Part shown: in pieces, positions 29,968-37,036 of the stretch | Position numbering within the stretch: position 1 is the first letter of the stretch | How the letters are laid out: every line of letters begins with the position of its first letter | From: Clostridiaceae bacterium | GTDB taxonomy: Bacteria > Bacillota > Clostridia > Lachnospirales > Lachnospiraceae | Reading direction: 5' to 3' | NCBI GenBank assembly: GCA_009911305.1 | Contig: QXXC01000041.1 | Coordinates: 1 to 39,501, forward strand | DNA length: 39,501 nucleotides | Translations under genes and position numbers: made by a program | Notes under the pieces: generated by a model | The model's input: only the letters and a program-made list of their open reading frames with translations | What the model was told of the DNA's origin: nothing | Database searches by the model: none

Positions 29968-30816
29968 ATGGATATTTATATTGTTGAAGATGATGTTTCG
30001 GTGATCAGTATCCTGGAAGATATCATTGAAGATAACGATCTGGGGACGGTCTGCGGAAAATCGGGTGAGGAGCCCGCGGATGTGGATGAGATACTGTCCA
30101 AGAACCCGGATATTATCTTAGTGGATTTTCTGATGCCGGAAAAGGACGGGGTGGCGCTGGTCCGGGAATTAAAGGAACGCGGCTGCCAGGCCAAATGCAT
30201 CATGATTTCCCAGGTGTCGGCCAAGGAGCTGATCGGAAAGGCATACGACGCGGGCATGGATTTTTTTATCAGCAAGCCGATCAATATCATTGAAGTAAAA
30301 TCTGTGATTCACAATGTAACCAGACAGATTATGAATGAAAAGACCCTGTCCAATATCAGGAAGATGTTTGTGGCTGAGATGTCAGAGGGGAAAAAGGAAA
30401 AGCGCCCGGACAATGAGTATGCCAAAAAGGTTCTCTATATCCTCAACCGGCTGGGAATGTCGGGGGAGAAGGGGGGGGACGATATCCTGCGCATCTGCCA
30501 GTACCTGTACAGCAACAGCCGTTCCATTTCCCAGGTGAGCATCGGCCAGCTCTGTGATATCTTAAGCGACGCGCCCAAAAATATGGAGCAGAGGATCCGC
30601 CGGGCGATTGCGGTCGGGATGTCGAACCTGGCGCACCTGGGAATCGAGGATTTCATGAATGAAACCTTTACCGCCTACTCGAGCACGCTGTTCCCCTTTG
30701 AGGAGATCCGGTCCGAAATGGATCACATCCGGGGAAAGCGCAAGTACGGCGGCAAAGTCAGTATTAAGAAGTTTATTGACAGCCTGATGCTGGCCGTGGA
30801 CCGGGAGCTTCAATAG
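29968..30816 (+). CDS. Response regulator, GlnL (YcbB) type
   Basis: 282 residues. A receiver domain (about 1-120) has an acidic pocket Asp8/Asp9, phosphoacceptor Asp53 (IILVDFLMPEKDG) and Lys at about 103 (ISKPI). The ~160-residue C-terminal domain (NEYAKKVLYILNRLGMSGEKG, given here as two parts: NEYAKKVLYILNRL and GMSGEKG; then ISQVSIGQLCDILSD and VSIKKFIDSLM) matches the YcbB output family, not OmpR or NarL types. In B. subtilis GlnL activates glsA-glnT from a TTTTGT direct repeat. A near-identical repeat lies upstream of the gltS gene that follows, so gltS is the likely target. Confidence 0.87.
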   Translation: MDIYIVEDDVSVISILEDIIEDNDLGTVCGKSGEEPADVDEILSKNPDIILVDFLMPEKDGVALVRELKERGCQAKCIMISQVSAKELIGKAYDAGMDFFISKPINIIEVKSVIHNVTRQIMNEKTLSNIRKMFVAEMSEGKKEKRPDNEYAKKVLYILNRLGMSGEKGGDDILRICQYLYSNSRSISQVSIGQLCDILSDAPKNMEQRIRRAIAVGMSNLAHLGIEDFMNETFTAYSSTLFPFEEIRSEMDHIRGKRKYGGKVSIKKFIDSLMLAVDRELQ

Positions 30817-30880
30817 AAAGTAAAAATTTCATAAACAAAGTTAAAAATATGTTATTATTTTAAAATATATTCTTGAATTA

Positions 30881-30913
30881 TTTTGTAGTTTTTTGAGAGT
30901 TTCAAGCTATAAT
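30881..30913 (+). promoter_or_regulatory. gltS promoter with GlnL-type direct repeat
   Basis: TTTTGT (30881-30886), four bases, TTTTGA (30891-30896), then TATAAT at 30908-30913. The repeat differs at one base from the TTTTGT-N4-TTTTGT reported for B. subtilis GlnL and covers about -39 to -24. There is no good -35 hexamer at the expected spacing, which fits an activator-dependent promoter. Confidence 0.68.
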
Positions 30914-30953
30914 TACCTCCGACGTAAACAAATAATATATTGGAGGTAAGTGT

Positions 30954-32135
30954 ATGAAAGTAATTGAGCTTGATCTGTATCAGGCAACCGCGGTTGCGGC
31001 ACTCGTGCTTTTACTGGGACGCGTCCTGGTAAGTAAAATTGCGATTCTTCGCAAATACTGTATCCCGGCTCCTGTAGTGGGCGGTTTTATCTATGCTATT
31101 GTACATACCATCCTGAGAGGGATGGGAATCCTTGAGATTCAGGGCGACATGACGCTGCAGAGCGTATTCATGACCGCATTCTTCTGTAGCGTTGGCTTTA
31201 CCGCATCCTTCCGTATGCTGAAAAAGGGCGGCGTTCAGACCGTTATCTTCTTAGGGCTGGCAGCGGCGATGGTTGTTCTCCAGAACGTACTCGGCGCGGG
31301 CCTTGCAGGCGTATTCGGACTGGATCCGAGACTGGGCCTTGCGACAGGTTCTATCCCCATGGTCGGCGGACACGGCACGGCCGGTTCCTTCGGACCGCTT
31401 CTTGAGGGCCTTGGCGTGGCCAATGCCAACGTAGTTGCCATCGCATCCGCTACCTACGGCCTGGTTGCAGGCTGCGTAATCGGCGGCCCGATCGCATCCT
31501 CTAAGATCCGTAAATTCAAATTAAGCTCCGCAGCTTCCGGCAATTCCACAGAGGAAGCGGCAGAGGAAGAGGCAAAGCTGAGCTCCCCGCTGATTCTCGA
31601 CGGCCTTCTGTACCTGATCGTTGCAATCGGCTTTGGTACCCTTGTATCTGCTGTACTGGGCAAGTTCATGACATTCCCGTCCTACATCGGCGCAATGCTG
31701 GTAGGCGCGATCATCCGTAACGTAGCTGACATGCAGGGCAAAGAGATCCCCATGGAAGAGATCAGCAGCCTTGGCGGCGCGGCCCTTTCCGTATTCCTTG
31801 GCATGGCCATGATCGGCATGAAGCTGTGGCAGCTCGCAGAGCTGGCGGTTCCGCTGGTAGTGATGCTGCTTGCACAGACGATTTTGATGTTCGTATATGC
31901 AAACTTCGTTGTATTTAACGTACTGGGCAAGAGCTACGATGCGGCTGTTATGACGAGCGGCTTCTGTGGTTTCGGTATGGGCGCTACGCCGAACGCGATG
32001 GCGAACATGCAGGCTATCACCAGCCAGCACGGACCGGCTCCGACGGCTTACATGGTAGTGCCGCTGGTAGGTTCTCTGTTTATCGACTTTGTAAATGCAT
32101 CTATCCTGACAGGATTTATCAACTTCCTGGGATAA
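30954..32135 (+). CDS. gltS: Sodium/glutamate symporter GltS
   Basis: 393 residues (E. coli GltS 401), 10-12 helices in two inverted halves. Family marks are GRVLVSKIAILRKYCIPAPVVGG near 22-44 (quoted as GRVLVSKIAILRKY then CIPAPVVGG), SIPMVGGHGTAGSFGPLLE near 134-152, and the matching re-entrant FGMGATPNAMANMQAIT in the second half. It imports L-glutamate with Na+. The start at 30954 has a TGGAGG site. The promoter has a GlnL-type repeat directly behind the glnKL-like pair, and a terminator follows at 32214. A Glu/Ala-rich loop (about 198-210) is the variable central loop. Confidence 0.94.
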   Translation: MKVIELDLYQATAVAALVLLLGRVLVSKIAILRKYCIPAPVVGGFIYAIVHTILRGMGILEIQGDMTLQSVFMTAFFCSVGFTASFRMLKKGGVQTVIFLGLAAAMVVLQNVLGAGLAGVFGLDPRLGLATGSIPMVGGHGTAGSFGPLLEGLGVANANVVAIASATYGLVAGCVIGGPIASSKIRKFKLSSAASGNSTEEAAEEEAKLSSPLILDGLLYLIVAIGFGTLVSAVLGKFMTFPSYIGAMLVGAIIRNVADMQGKEIPMEEISSLGGAALSVFLGMAMIGMKLWQLAELAVPLVVMLLAQTILMFVYANFVVFNVLGKSYDAAVMTSGFCGFGMGATPNAMANMQAITSQHGPAPTAYMVVPLVGSLFIDFVNASILTGFINFLG

Positions 32136-32213
32136 TAAGCGGATATATGTCTGACAGTCCGGATTCTCCGGATTGCCAGGCGGCGCAGGCTGTCTGCGCA
32201 ACGGCGTTTTATG

Positions 32214-32249
32214 AGCGGGCCGGGCTGGGAACGGCCCGGGCCCGCTTTT
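32214..32249 (+). terminator. Rho-independent terminator of gltS
   Basis: Arms 32214-32225 and 32234-32246 pair as a GC-rich 11-12 bp stem with one bulge, followed by TTTTC. It separates gltS from gdh. Confidence 0.75.
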
Positions 32250-32342
32250 CGGATTTTCACAGTGTTTACGGCGGCGGCAGCCGGCTCTGCCGGAATCGTT
32301 ACTATAAATAAAAAATAATAACAATTATAACATGATTTTTAC

Positions 32343-32371
32343 TTGCTTATCAGAGCGAAATGCGATATAAT
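32343..32371 (+). promoter_or_regulatory. gdh promoter
   Basis: TTGCTT (32343-32348), 17 bp, TATAAT (32366-32371), leaving a long ~125-nt AT-rich leader before the GGAGG site of gdh. On the minus strand of the leader (about 32397-32382) TTTTGT-N4-TTTTTT resembles a GlnL repeat, but in such AT-rich DNA I give it little weight. Confidence 0.55.
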
Positions 32372-32503
32372 CTAAGCAGATTAAAAAATTTCACAAAAAT
32401 AAATGAAATTACAAAGATTTTTTGTCAAAAACATCTACATAGCGATTTCTTTTAGGCCGGTGAGATTTTTAAACACATTTATAAAAACAGGAGGTATTTA
32501 ACA

Positions 32504-33856
32504 ATGAGCCAGTATGTTGAGAGAGTTCTTGCTGAACTCAAAGAGAAGAATGCGCATGAGGCGGAGTTCCTTCAGACCGCAGAGGAAGTTTTATCTTCTT
32601 TAGGTCCGGTTGTTGACGCTCACCCGGAGTACGAGAAGGTTGCTCTTCTTGAGAGAATGGTTGAGCCCGAGAGAACGATCGAATTCCGTGTTCCGTGGGT
32701 AGACGACAACGGTCAGACACATGTAAACCGCGGTTACCGTGTACAGTTCAACGGCGCGATTGGACCGTACAAGGGAGGCTTACGTTTTGCTCCTTCTGTA
32801 AACCTTTCTATTATGAAGTTCTTAGGCTTTGAGCAGACCTTCAAAAACAGCCTGACAACCCTTCCGATGGGCGGCGCAAAGGGCGGCTCCGACTTTGATC
32901 CGAACGGCAGAAGCGACGGAGAGGTTATGAGATTCTGCCAGTCCTTCATGACAGAATTATATCGTCACATCGGTCCGGACATCGATATCCCGGCCGGCGA
33001 CCTTGGCGTTGGCGCTCGTGAGATTGGTTACATGTACGGCCAGTACCGCAAGATCAGAGGCGCATTCGAGAACGGAACCATCACCGGTAAGGGAATGTCC
33101 TTCGGCGGATCCCTGATTCGTCCGGAAGCAACCGGTTACGGCGCAGTTTACTATGTAGAAGCAGTTATGAAGCACGAGAACGACACGCTGGCAGGCAAGA
33201 CCGTTGCTCTGGCAGGTTTCGGTAACGTAGCATGGGGCGCTGCAAAGAAGCTGGCTGAGTTAGGCGCTAAGGCTGTTACACTGTCTGGCCCGGATGGATA
33301 CATCTACGATCCGGACGGCGTTACGACCGAAGAGAAGATCGAGTACATGCTTGAGATGAGAGCATCCGGCCGCAATAAGGTTCAGGATTATGCAGACAAG
33401 TTCGGCGTACAGTTCTTCCCGGGTGAGAAGCCGTGGGGCCAGAAGGTTGACATCATCATGCCGTGTGCAACTCAGAACGATGTTGACATGGAGCAGGCAA
33501 AGAGAATCGTTGCCAACAATATCAAATACTACATCGAAGTAGCGAACATGCCGACCACCAATGAGGCTCTGAAGTTCTTAATGGATCAGCCGAACATGGT
33601 AGTAGCTCCTTCCAAGGCTGTAAACGCAGGCGGCGTTCTTGTATCCGGTCTTGAGATGAGCCAGAACAGCGAGAGATATTCCTGGACTGCTGAGGAAGTT
33701 GACACGAAGCTTCACCAGATCATGACAGGCATCCATGACGGTTCCGCAGCCGCTGCTGAGAAATACGGCTTAGGCTACAACCTGGTAGCAGGCGCTAACA
33801 TCGTTGGTTTCCAGAAGGTTGCTGACGCTATGATGGCACAGGGTATCTGCTGGTAA
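32504..33856 (+). CDS. gdhA: Glutamate dehydrogenase (C. symbiosum catabolic type)
   Basis: 450 residues, hexameric GDH converting glutamate to 2-oxoglutarate and ammonia. Substrate lysines are in GPYKGGLRF and PMGGAKGG (Lys126), the catalytic Asp is in PAGDLGVG, and the Rossmann loop is ALAGFGNVAWGAAKK. Much of the sequence (for example the RVQFNGAIGPYKGGLRFAP block and ALAGFGNVAWGAAKKLAELG) appears identical to C. symbiosum NAD-linked GDH as I remember it, so NAD use and a catabolic role are likely. That is recall, not alignment. It has its own promoter and an AGGAGG site. Its codons look more biased (GTT, GCT, TCC, GAC) than the neighbours, as in a highly expressed gene. Confidence 0.96.
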   Translation: MSQYVERVLAELKEKNAHEAEFLQTAEEVLSSLGPVVDAHPEYEKVALLERMVEPERTIEFRVPWVDDNGQTHVNRGYRVQFNGAIGPYKGGLRFAPSVNLSIMKFLGFEQTFKNSLTTLPMGGAKGGSDFDPNGRSDGEVMRFCQSFMTELYRHIGPDIDIPAGDLGVGAREIGYMYGQYRKIRGAFENGTITGKGMSFGGSLIRPEATGYGAVYYVEAVMKHENDTLAGKTVALAGFGNVAWGAAKKLAELGAKAVTLSGPDGYIYDPDGVTTEEKIEYMLEMRASGRNKVQDYADKFGVQFFPGEKPWGQKVDIIMPCATQNDVDMEQAKRIVANNIKYYIEVANMPTTNEALKFLMDQPNMVVAPSKAVNAGGVLVSGLEMSQNSERYSWTAEEVDTKLHQIMTGIHDGSAAAAEKYGLGYNLVAGANIVGFQKVADAMMAQGICW

Positions 33857-33944
33857 TTCATAACAGAACAGGCTGTGAGCTGTCGCGGTAATCTGTAAAA
33901 GTTAAATACAGTAGCAGCAAATAGTATAAAGCAGTTATCTGAAT

Positions 33945-34008
33945 GAAAGGGCTGCTGCATTAAGGACAGAGTGCCTGCAGGCATGAGACTTAAGGCAGCG
34001 GCCCTTTC
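33945..34008 (+). terminator. Long hairpin downstream of gdh
   Basis: Arms 33945-33958 (GAAAGGGCTGCTGC) and 33995-34008 pair over 14 bp with one G-U. An inner pairing TTAAG/CTTAA and the palindrome GCCTGCAGGC lie in the loop. No T tract follows, so it may end, slow or protect the gdh transcript rather than cleanly terminate it. Confidence 0.5.
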
Positions 34009-34109
34009 AGACAGGGAGAACTTTCGGCGCAGGGGCGGCAGGCCCTCTGCAGAACGGAAATATGTTGGGATAGTTGTAAAACCTGAATCCTGAAAGGAGA
34101 ATATATATT

Positions 34110-35054
34110 ATGAATTGTCTGATTATTGACAAAGTGTACGCCGGCATTGCTGAGGAGCTCGGCAAATCCATGAACGTAAAGACCGCCGATCATCTTCCGT
34201 CCAGCAAGGAGCAGCTTCTGGCTGACATCGGTGAGGCAGATGTTCTGATTATGCGTGTGGATCCGAAGATTGACAAGGAGATTCTGGACGCAGCTAAGAA
34301 TTTAAAGGTGATCGGCGTTTGCTCCGTTGGCTTAAACCATATCGACATGGACTATGCAAAGGAAAAAGGCATCCAGATCTTCAACGCTCCCGGCTTAAAT
34401 GCGAACGCGGTGGCTGAGCTCACGATCTCCAAGATGCTTGACATCTCCCGCGGAACCTTTACGGCAAACTATGACGTGAAGGTAAAGCATGAGTGGGATA
34501 AGTACAAATTCGAGGGCCGCGAGCTGCGCAACAAGACGCTGGGCGTTATGGGCTTTGGCCGTATCGGACGCCGTGTGGCTGAGCTGGGCCGCGCGTTTGG
34601 CATGACAATCGTCGCTTATGATCCGTTCTTAAAGCCTGAGGACTTTGAGAAGGAGAATGCAAAGGGCATGTCCATCGAAGAGCTCTTAAAGGTTGCTGAT
34701 TTCGTATCCATCCATGTTCCGCTGACGCCTGAGACAAAGGATCTGTTCAATGCAAAATCCATTGAAGGCATGAAGAACGATGCAGTGGTTCTGAACATGA
34801 GCCGCGGCGGTATCGTAAACGAGAAGGATATGTATGAGGCATTAAAGGCCGGAAAGATCGGCGGCTACGCAACAGACGTTATGGAGAACGAGCTGGCCGG
34901 CAGCGGCTTAACAGGCAATGACAGCTTCGCAAGCCCGCTGTTCGAGTGCGACAACTTCATCGTTTCCCCGCACATCGGCGCACAGTCCGTGGATGCTTCC
35001 AAGGATATCGGACTTCATATTATTTCCAAAGTGAAAGAGGCTATGGGCCTGTAA
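34110..35054 (+). CDS. D-2-hydroxyacid dehydrogenase; candidate (R)-2-hydroxyglutarate dehydrogenase
   Basis: 314 residues of the D-isomer-specific 2-hydroxyacid dehydrogenase family. The NAD-binding GFGRIGRRVAELG lies near 148-160. The catalytic triad Arg (NMSRGGIVNE, about 232), Glu (VMENE, about 260) and His (SPHIGAQS, about 288) is intact, and CSVGLNHID lies in the substrate domain. Annotation pipelines may call it phosphoglycerate dehydrogenase, but no serine-pathway genes are near and the regulatory ACT domain is absent. Between gdh and a glutamate-type TRAP system, reduction of 2-oxoglutarate to (R)-2-hydroxyglutarate (HgdH step of glutamate fermentation) is the better guess. No dehydratase (hgdABC) is in the window, so this is inference. 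The start follows AAAGGAG. Confidence 0.85.
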   Translation: MNCLIIDKVYAGIAEELGKSMNVKTADHLPSSKEQLLADIGEADVLIMRVDPKIDKEILDAAKNLKVIGVCSVGLNHIDMDYAKEKGIQIFNAPGLNANAVAELTISKMLDISRGTFTANYDVKVKHEWDKYKFEGRELRNKTLGVMGFGRIGRRVAELGRAFGMTIVAYDPFLKPEDFEKENAKGMSIEELLKVADFVSIHVPLTPETKDLFNAKSIEGMKNDAVVLNMSRGGIVNEKDMYEALKAGKIGGYATDVMENELAGSGLTGNDSFASPLFECDNFIVSPHIGAQSVDASKDIGLHIISKVKEAMGL

Positions 35055-35096
35055 TAAGACAGCTTGTCTGAAGGTTACATTTTTTGACAAAAGAGG

Positions 35097-35133
35097 CGGC
35101 TCCTGTCCGGAAGAGGACAGGGGCTGTTTTTTT
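35097..35133 (+). terminator. Rho-independent terminator of the hydroxyacid dehydrogenase gene
   Basis: Arms 35097-35108 and 35115-35126 (CGGCTCCTGTCC with GGACAGGGGCTG) pair with a 6-nt loop and one imperfect position, followed by T7 (35127-35133). Confidence 0.88.
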
Positions 35134-35305
35134 CAGCTAAAATTATTTCCTGAAAATTTGGATGGAGCTATAATTTCTGGAGATATTTGTATTTTCATTG
35201 CTATATATTTCACTAATTTGAAACAAATAATGTAGAAGTCTGTCTGATAATAGCGAGATGAAATGTTAAAAACTGGATAAGATTAAAAAAATTTATTAAA
35301 TATGG

Positions 35306-35334
35306 TTGCGTTTTTTGAAAAGAAAGCGTATAAT
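35306..35334 (+). promoter_or_regulatory. Promoter of the TRAP transporter operon
   Basis: TTGCGT (35306-35311), 17 bp, TATAAT (35329-35334), with a second TATAAT at 35344-35349. A TTTTGA half-site (35313-35318) sits at nearly the same distance from the -10 as in the gltS promoter, but the partner half-site is poor. The stretch 35134-35305 is AT-rich with no gene. Confidence 0.6.
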
Positions 35335-35418
35335 GTGGACTGTTATAATTCTTCAGGAGGGTGGAACAGATTATCCTGGTGAATGTTTTAACAATCTTTT
35401 TAGAGGAGGAACCAGATT

Positions 35419-36474
35419 ATGAAAAAAAGATTTACGGCAATTGCGGCATTGGCCGTGGCGGCAGCCATGAGCCTGACAGCATGTACGCAGTCACAGAACG
35501 CGGCTCCGGAGACACAGGCCGCTGCGGAGACAGCAGCGCAGGGCAGTGAGGATAAGGCGGAGGAACCGGCTCCGGCTCCGGCGCCTGCAGCGGACGCGGT
35601 GAGCTTAAAGATGGCGACCGGCGGCACGACAGGTACATACTATGCCTACGGCGGCGTGATCGCGAATATTTTGAACGGCAAGCTTGGAAGCCTTCAGTTA
35701 AATGTACAGTCTACCGGCGCTTCCAAGGCGAATATTTTCCTGATTGACGACGGTGAGGCGGATGTGGCGATCGTGCAGAACGACGTTATGGACTATGCCT
35801 CCAAGGGAACGGATCTGTTTGAGGAGGACGGCGCGATCGAATCCTTTTCCGCAGGCGCGGCGCTCTATGCGGAGGTTTGCCAGATCATTTCTTCCGGAGA
35901 TATCAAATCCGTTGAGGATTTGAAGGGTAAGAGAGTGTCTGTGGGCGACGCAGGTTCCGGCGTGGAATTCAATGCGCGTCAGATTCTGAATGCTTATGGC
36001 ATCAGCTTTGATGATATTGAGGTAAATAACTTAGGCTTTGGCGACTCTGCCGACGCGTTAAAGGACGGCAAGATCGACGCGTTCTTCTGTACGGCGGGCG
36101 CTCCGACCACGGCAATCACAGAGCTTGCGACCACGAATTCCATCAATCTTCTCGGGATTGACGACGAGCATGCGGCTGCGCTGCAGAACGATTATGCGTT
36201 CTATACCCAGTATACGATTCCGGGCGGTACCTATAAGGGCGTGGATGACGATGTAGTGACTGTAGCGGTTAAGGCTACCCTGATCGTATCTGACGAGCTG
36301 AGCGAGGATGTGGTTTATGATCTGGTAAAGGGTCTTTTTGATAACAAGGATGCGATCACAGCGGGCCACGCCAAGGGCGCAGAGCTGGATCCGGCCTATG
36401 CAGTAGACGGCATCTCCGTTAAATTCCATCCGGGTGCAGAGAAATACTTTAAAGAGGCGGGCGTACTGCAATAA
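35419..36474 (+). CDS. TRAP-TAXI solute receptor, lipoprotein, likely glutamate-binding
   Basis: 351 residues. A lipoprotein signal with lipobox LTAC (Cys22) is followed by an Ala/Glu/Pro linker to about 60 and the TAXI fold: KMATGGTTGTYYAYGGVIAN (about 63-82), TGASKANIFLIDDGEADVAIV, GKRVSVGDAGSGVEFNARQI and KIDAFFCTAGAPTTAI. TAXI receptors capture solute for the fused permease, and characterised members (T. thermophilus, Vibrio GluP) bind glutamate or glutamine. The setting after gltS and gdh supports glutamate or 2-oxoglutarate. A GAGGAGG site precedes ATG 35419. Confidence 0.92.
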   Translation: MKKRFTAIAALAVAAAMSLTACTQSQNAAPETQAAAETAAQGSEDKAEEPAPAPAPAADAVSLKMATGGTTGTYYAYGGVIANILNGKLGSLQLNVQSTGASKANIFLIDDGEADVAIVQNDVMDYASKGTDLFEEDGAIESFSAGAALYAEVCQIISSGDIKSVEDLKGKRVSVGDAGSGVEFNARQILNAYGISFDDIEVNNLGFGDSADALKDGKIDAFFCTAGAPTTAITELATTNSINLLGIDDEHAAALQNDYAFYTQYTIPGGTYKGVDDDVVTVAVKATLIVSDELSEDVVYDLVKGLFDNKDAITAGHAKGAELDPAYAVDGISVKFHPGAEKYFKEAGVLQ

Positions 36475-36491
36475 AACGTCTGCAAATCCAT

Positions 36492-36974
36492 ATGGGCAAA
36501 GGGGCTGTAGCTGCAATAATAACTCTTATTATTGCAGCTATTCTCACTTTTCCGGCGGTTTTCCGCAGAGGCTGGTATCTGACGCTCCGGGATGGGGATA
36601 CGAAAGAGGTATATGCCAGATACCGGGTGGAGGAGGGGGACGAATTTTCCGTTTCCTTTATCCATTCGGTCAATAAGAGCCCCCTGATCGACGTATATCA
36701 GATTAAGGGACATACGATCTATGTGGTCCGCACGATCTATTACGGCTTTGGGGCGGGCGTCCAGACGGAGCTGGAGGATGGACAGACGCTGGCCTACGGG
36801 GAAGACGGGGCGATGATTATTTCCGGGTTTGACCGGGAAATGCCCCATTTATCCTATATTGTGGGAACGGTTTCGGATCATGTGCTTGCGATCCGCGGGA
36901 AGGAGATAAGCCTGAGGGACGTATGCGGCAGGAATTCCACAGTGGAATTTACCTGTGAATTCCTCCGGTATTGA
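36492..36974 (+). CDS. DUF1850 protein of the TRAP-TAXI operon
   Basis: 160 residues with an N-terminal membrane helix (about 4-22: AVAAIITLIIAAILTFPAV). A beta-rich domain follows, with the DUF1850 marks FSVSFIHSVNKSPLIDVYQI, then YYGFGAGVQTE. This family is found beside TRAP-TAXI transporters and may be an accessory subunit of the permease; no activity is established. No clear ribosome-binding site precedes ATG 36492, 17 nt after the receptor stop, so coupling is likely. Its stop overlaps a possible TTG start of the permease. Confidence 0.85.
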   Translation: MGKGAVAAIITLIIAAILTFPAVFRRGWYLTLRDGDTKEVYARYRVEEGDEFSVSFIHSVNKSPLIDVYQIKGHTIYVVRTIYYGFGAGVQTELEDGQTLAYGEDGAMIISGFDREMPHLSYIVGTVSDHVLAIRGKEISLRDVCGRNSTVEFTCEFLRY

Positions 36975-37036
36975 CGGAGAAAAAGAAAACGGCGGCGGTT
37001 CTGAGCAGTTATAAAAAAGGGGGCAATCAGAAAGCG

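Noticed and set aside
31521..32324. 267-residue minus-strand frame across gltS and its terminator
   Set aside because: Antisense to gltS; His/Arg/Gln-rich shadow translation.
35361..35549. Short plus-strand frame overlapping the TAXI receptor start
   Set aside because: Out of frame with a well-supported lipoprotein signal and its ribosome-binding site.
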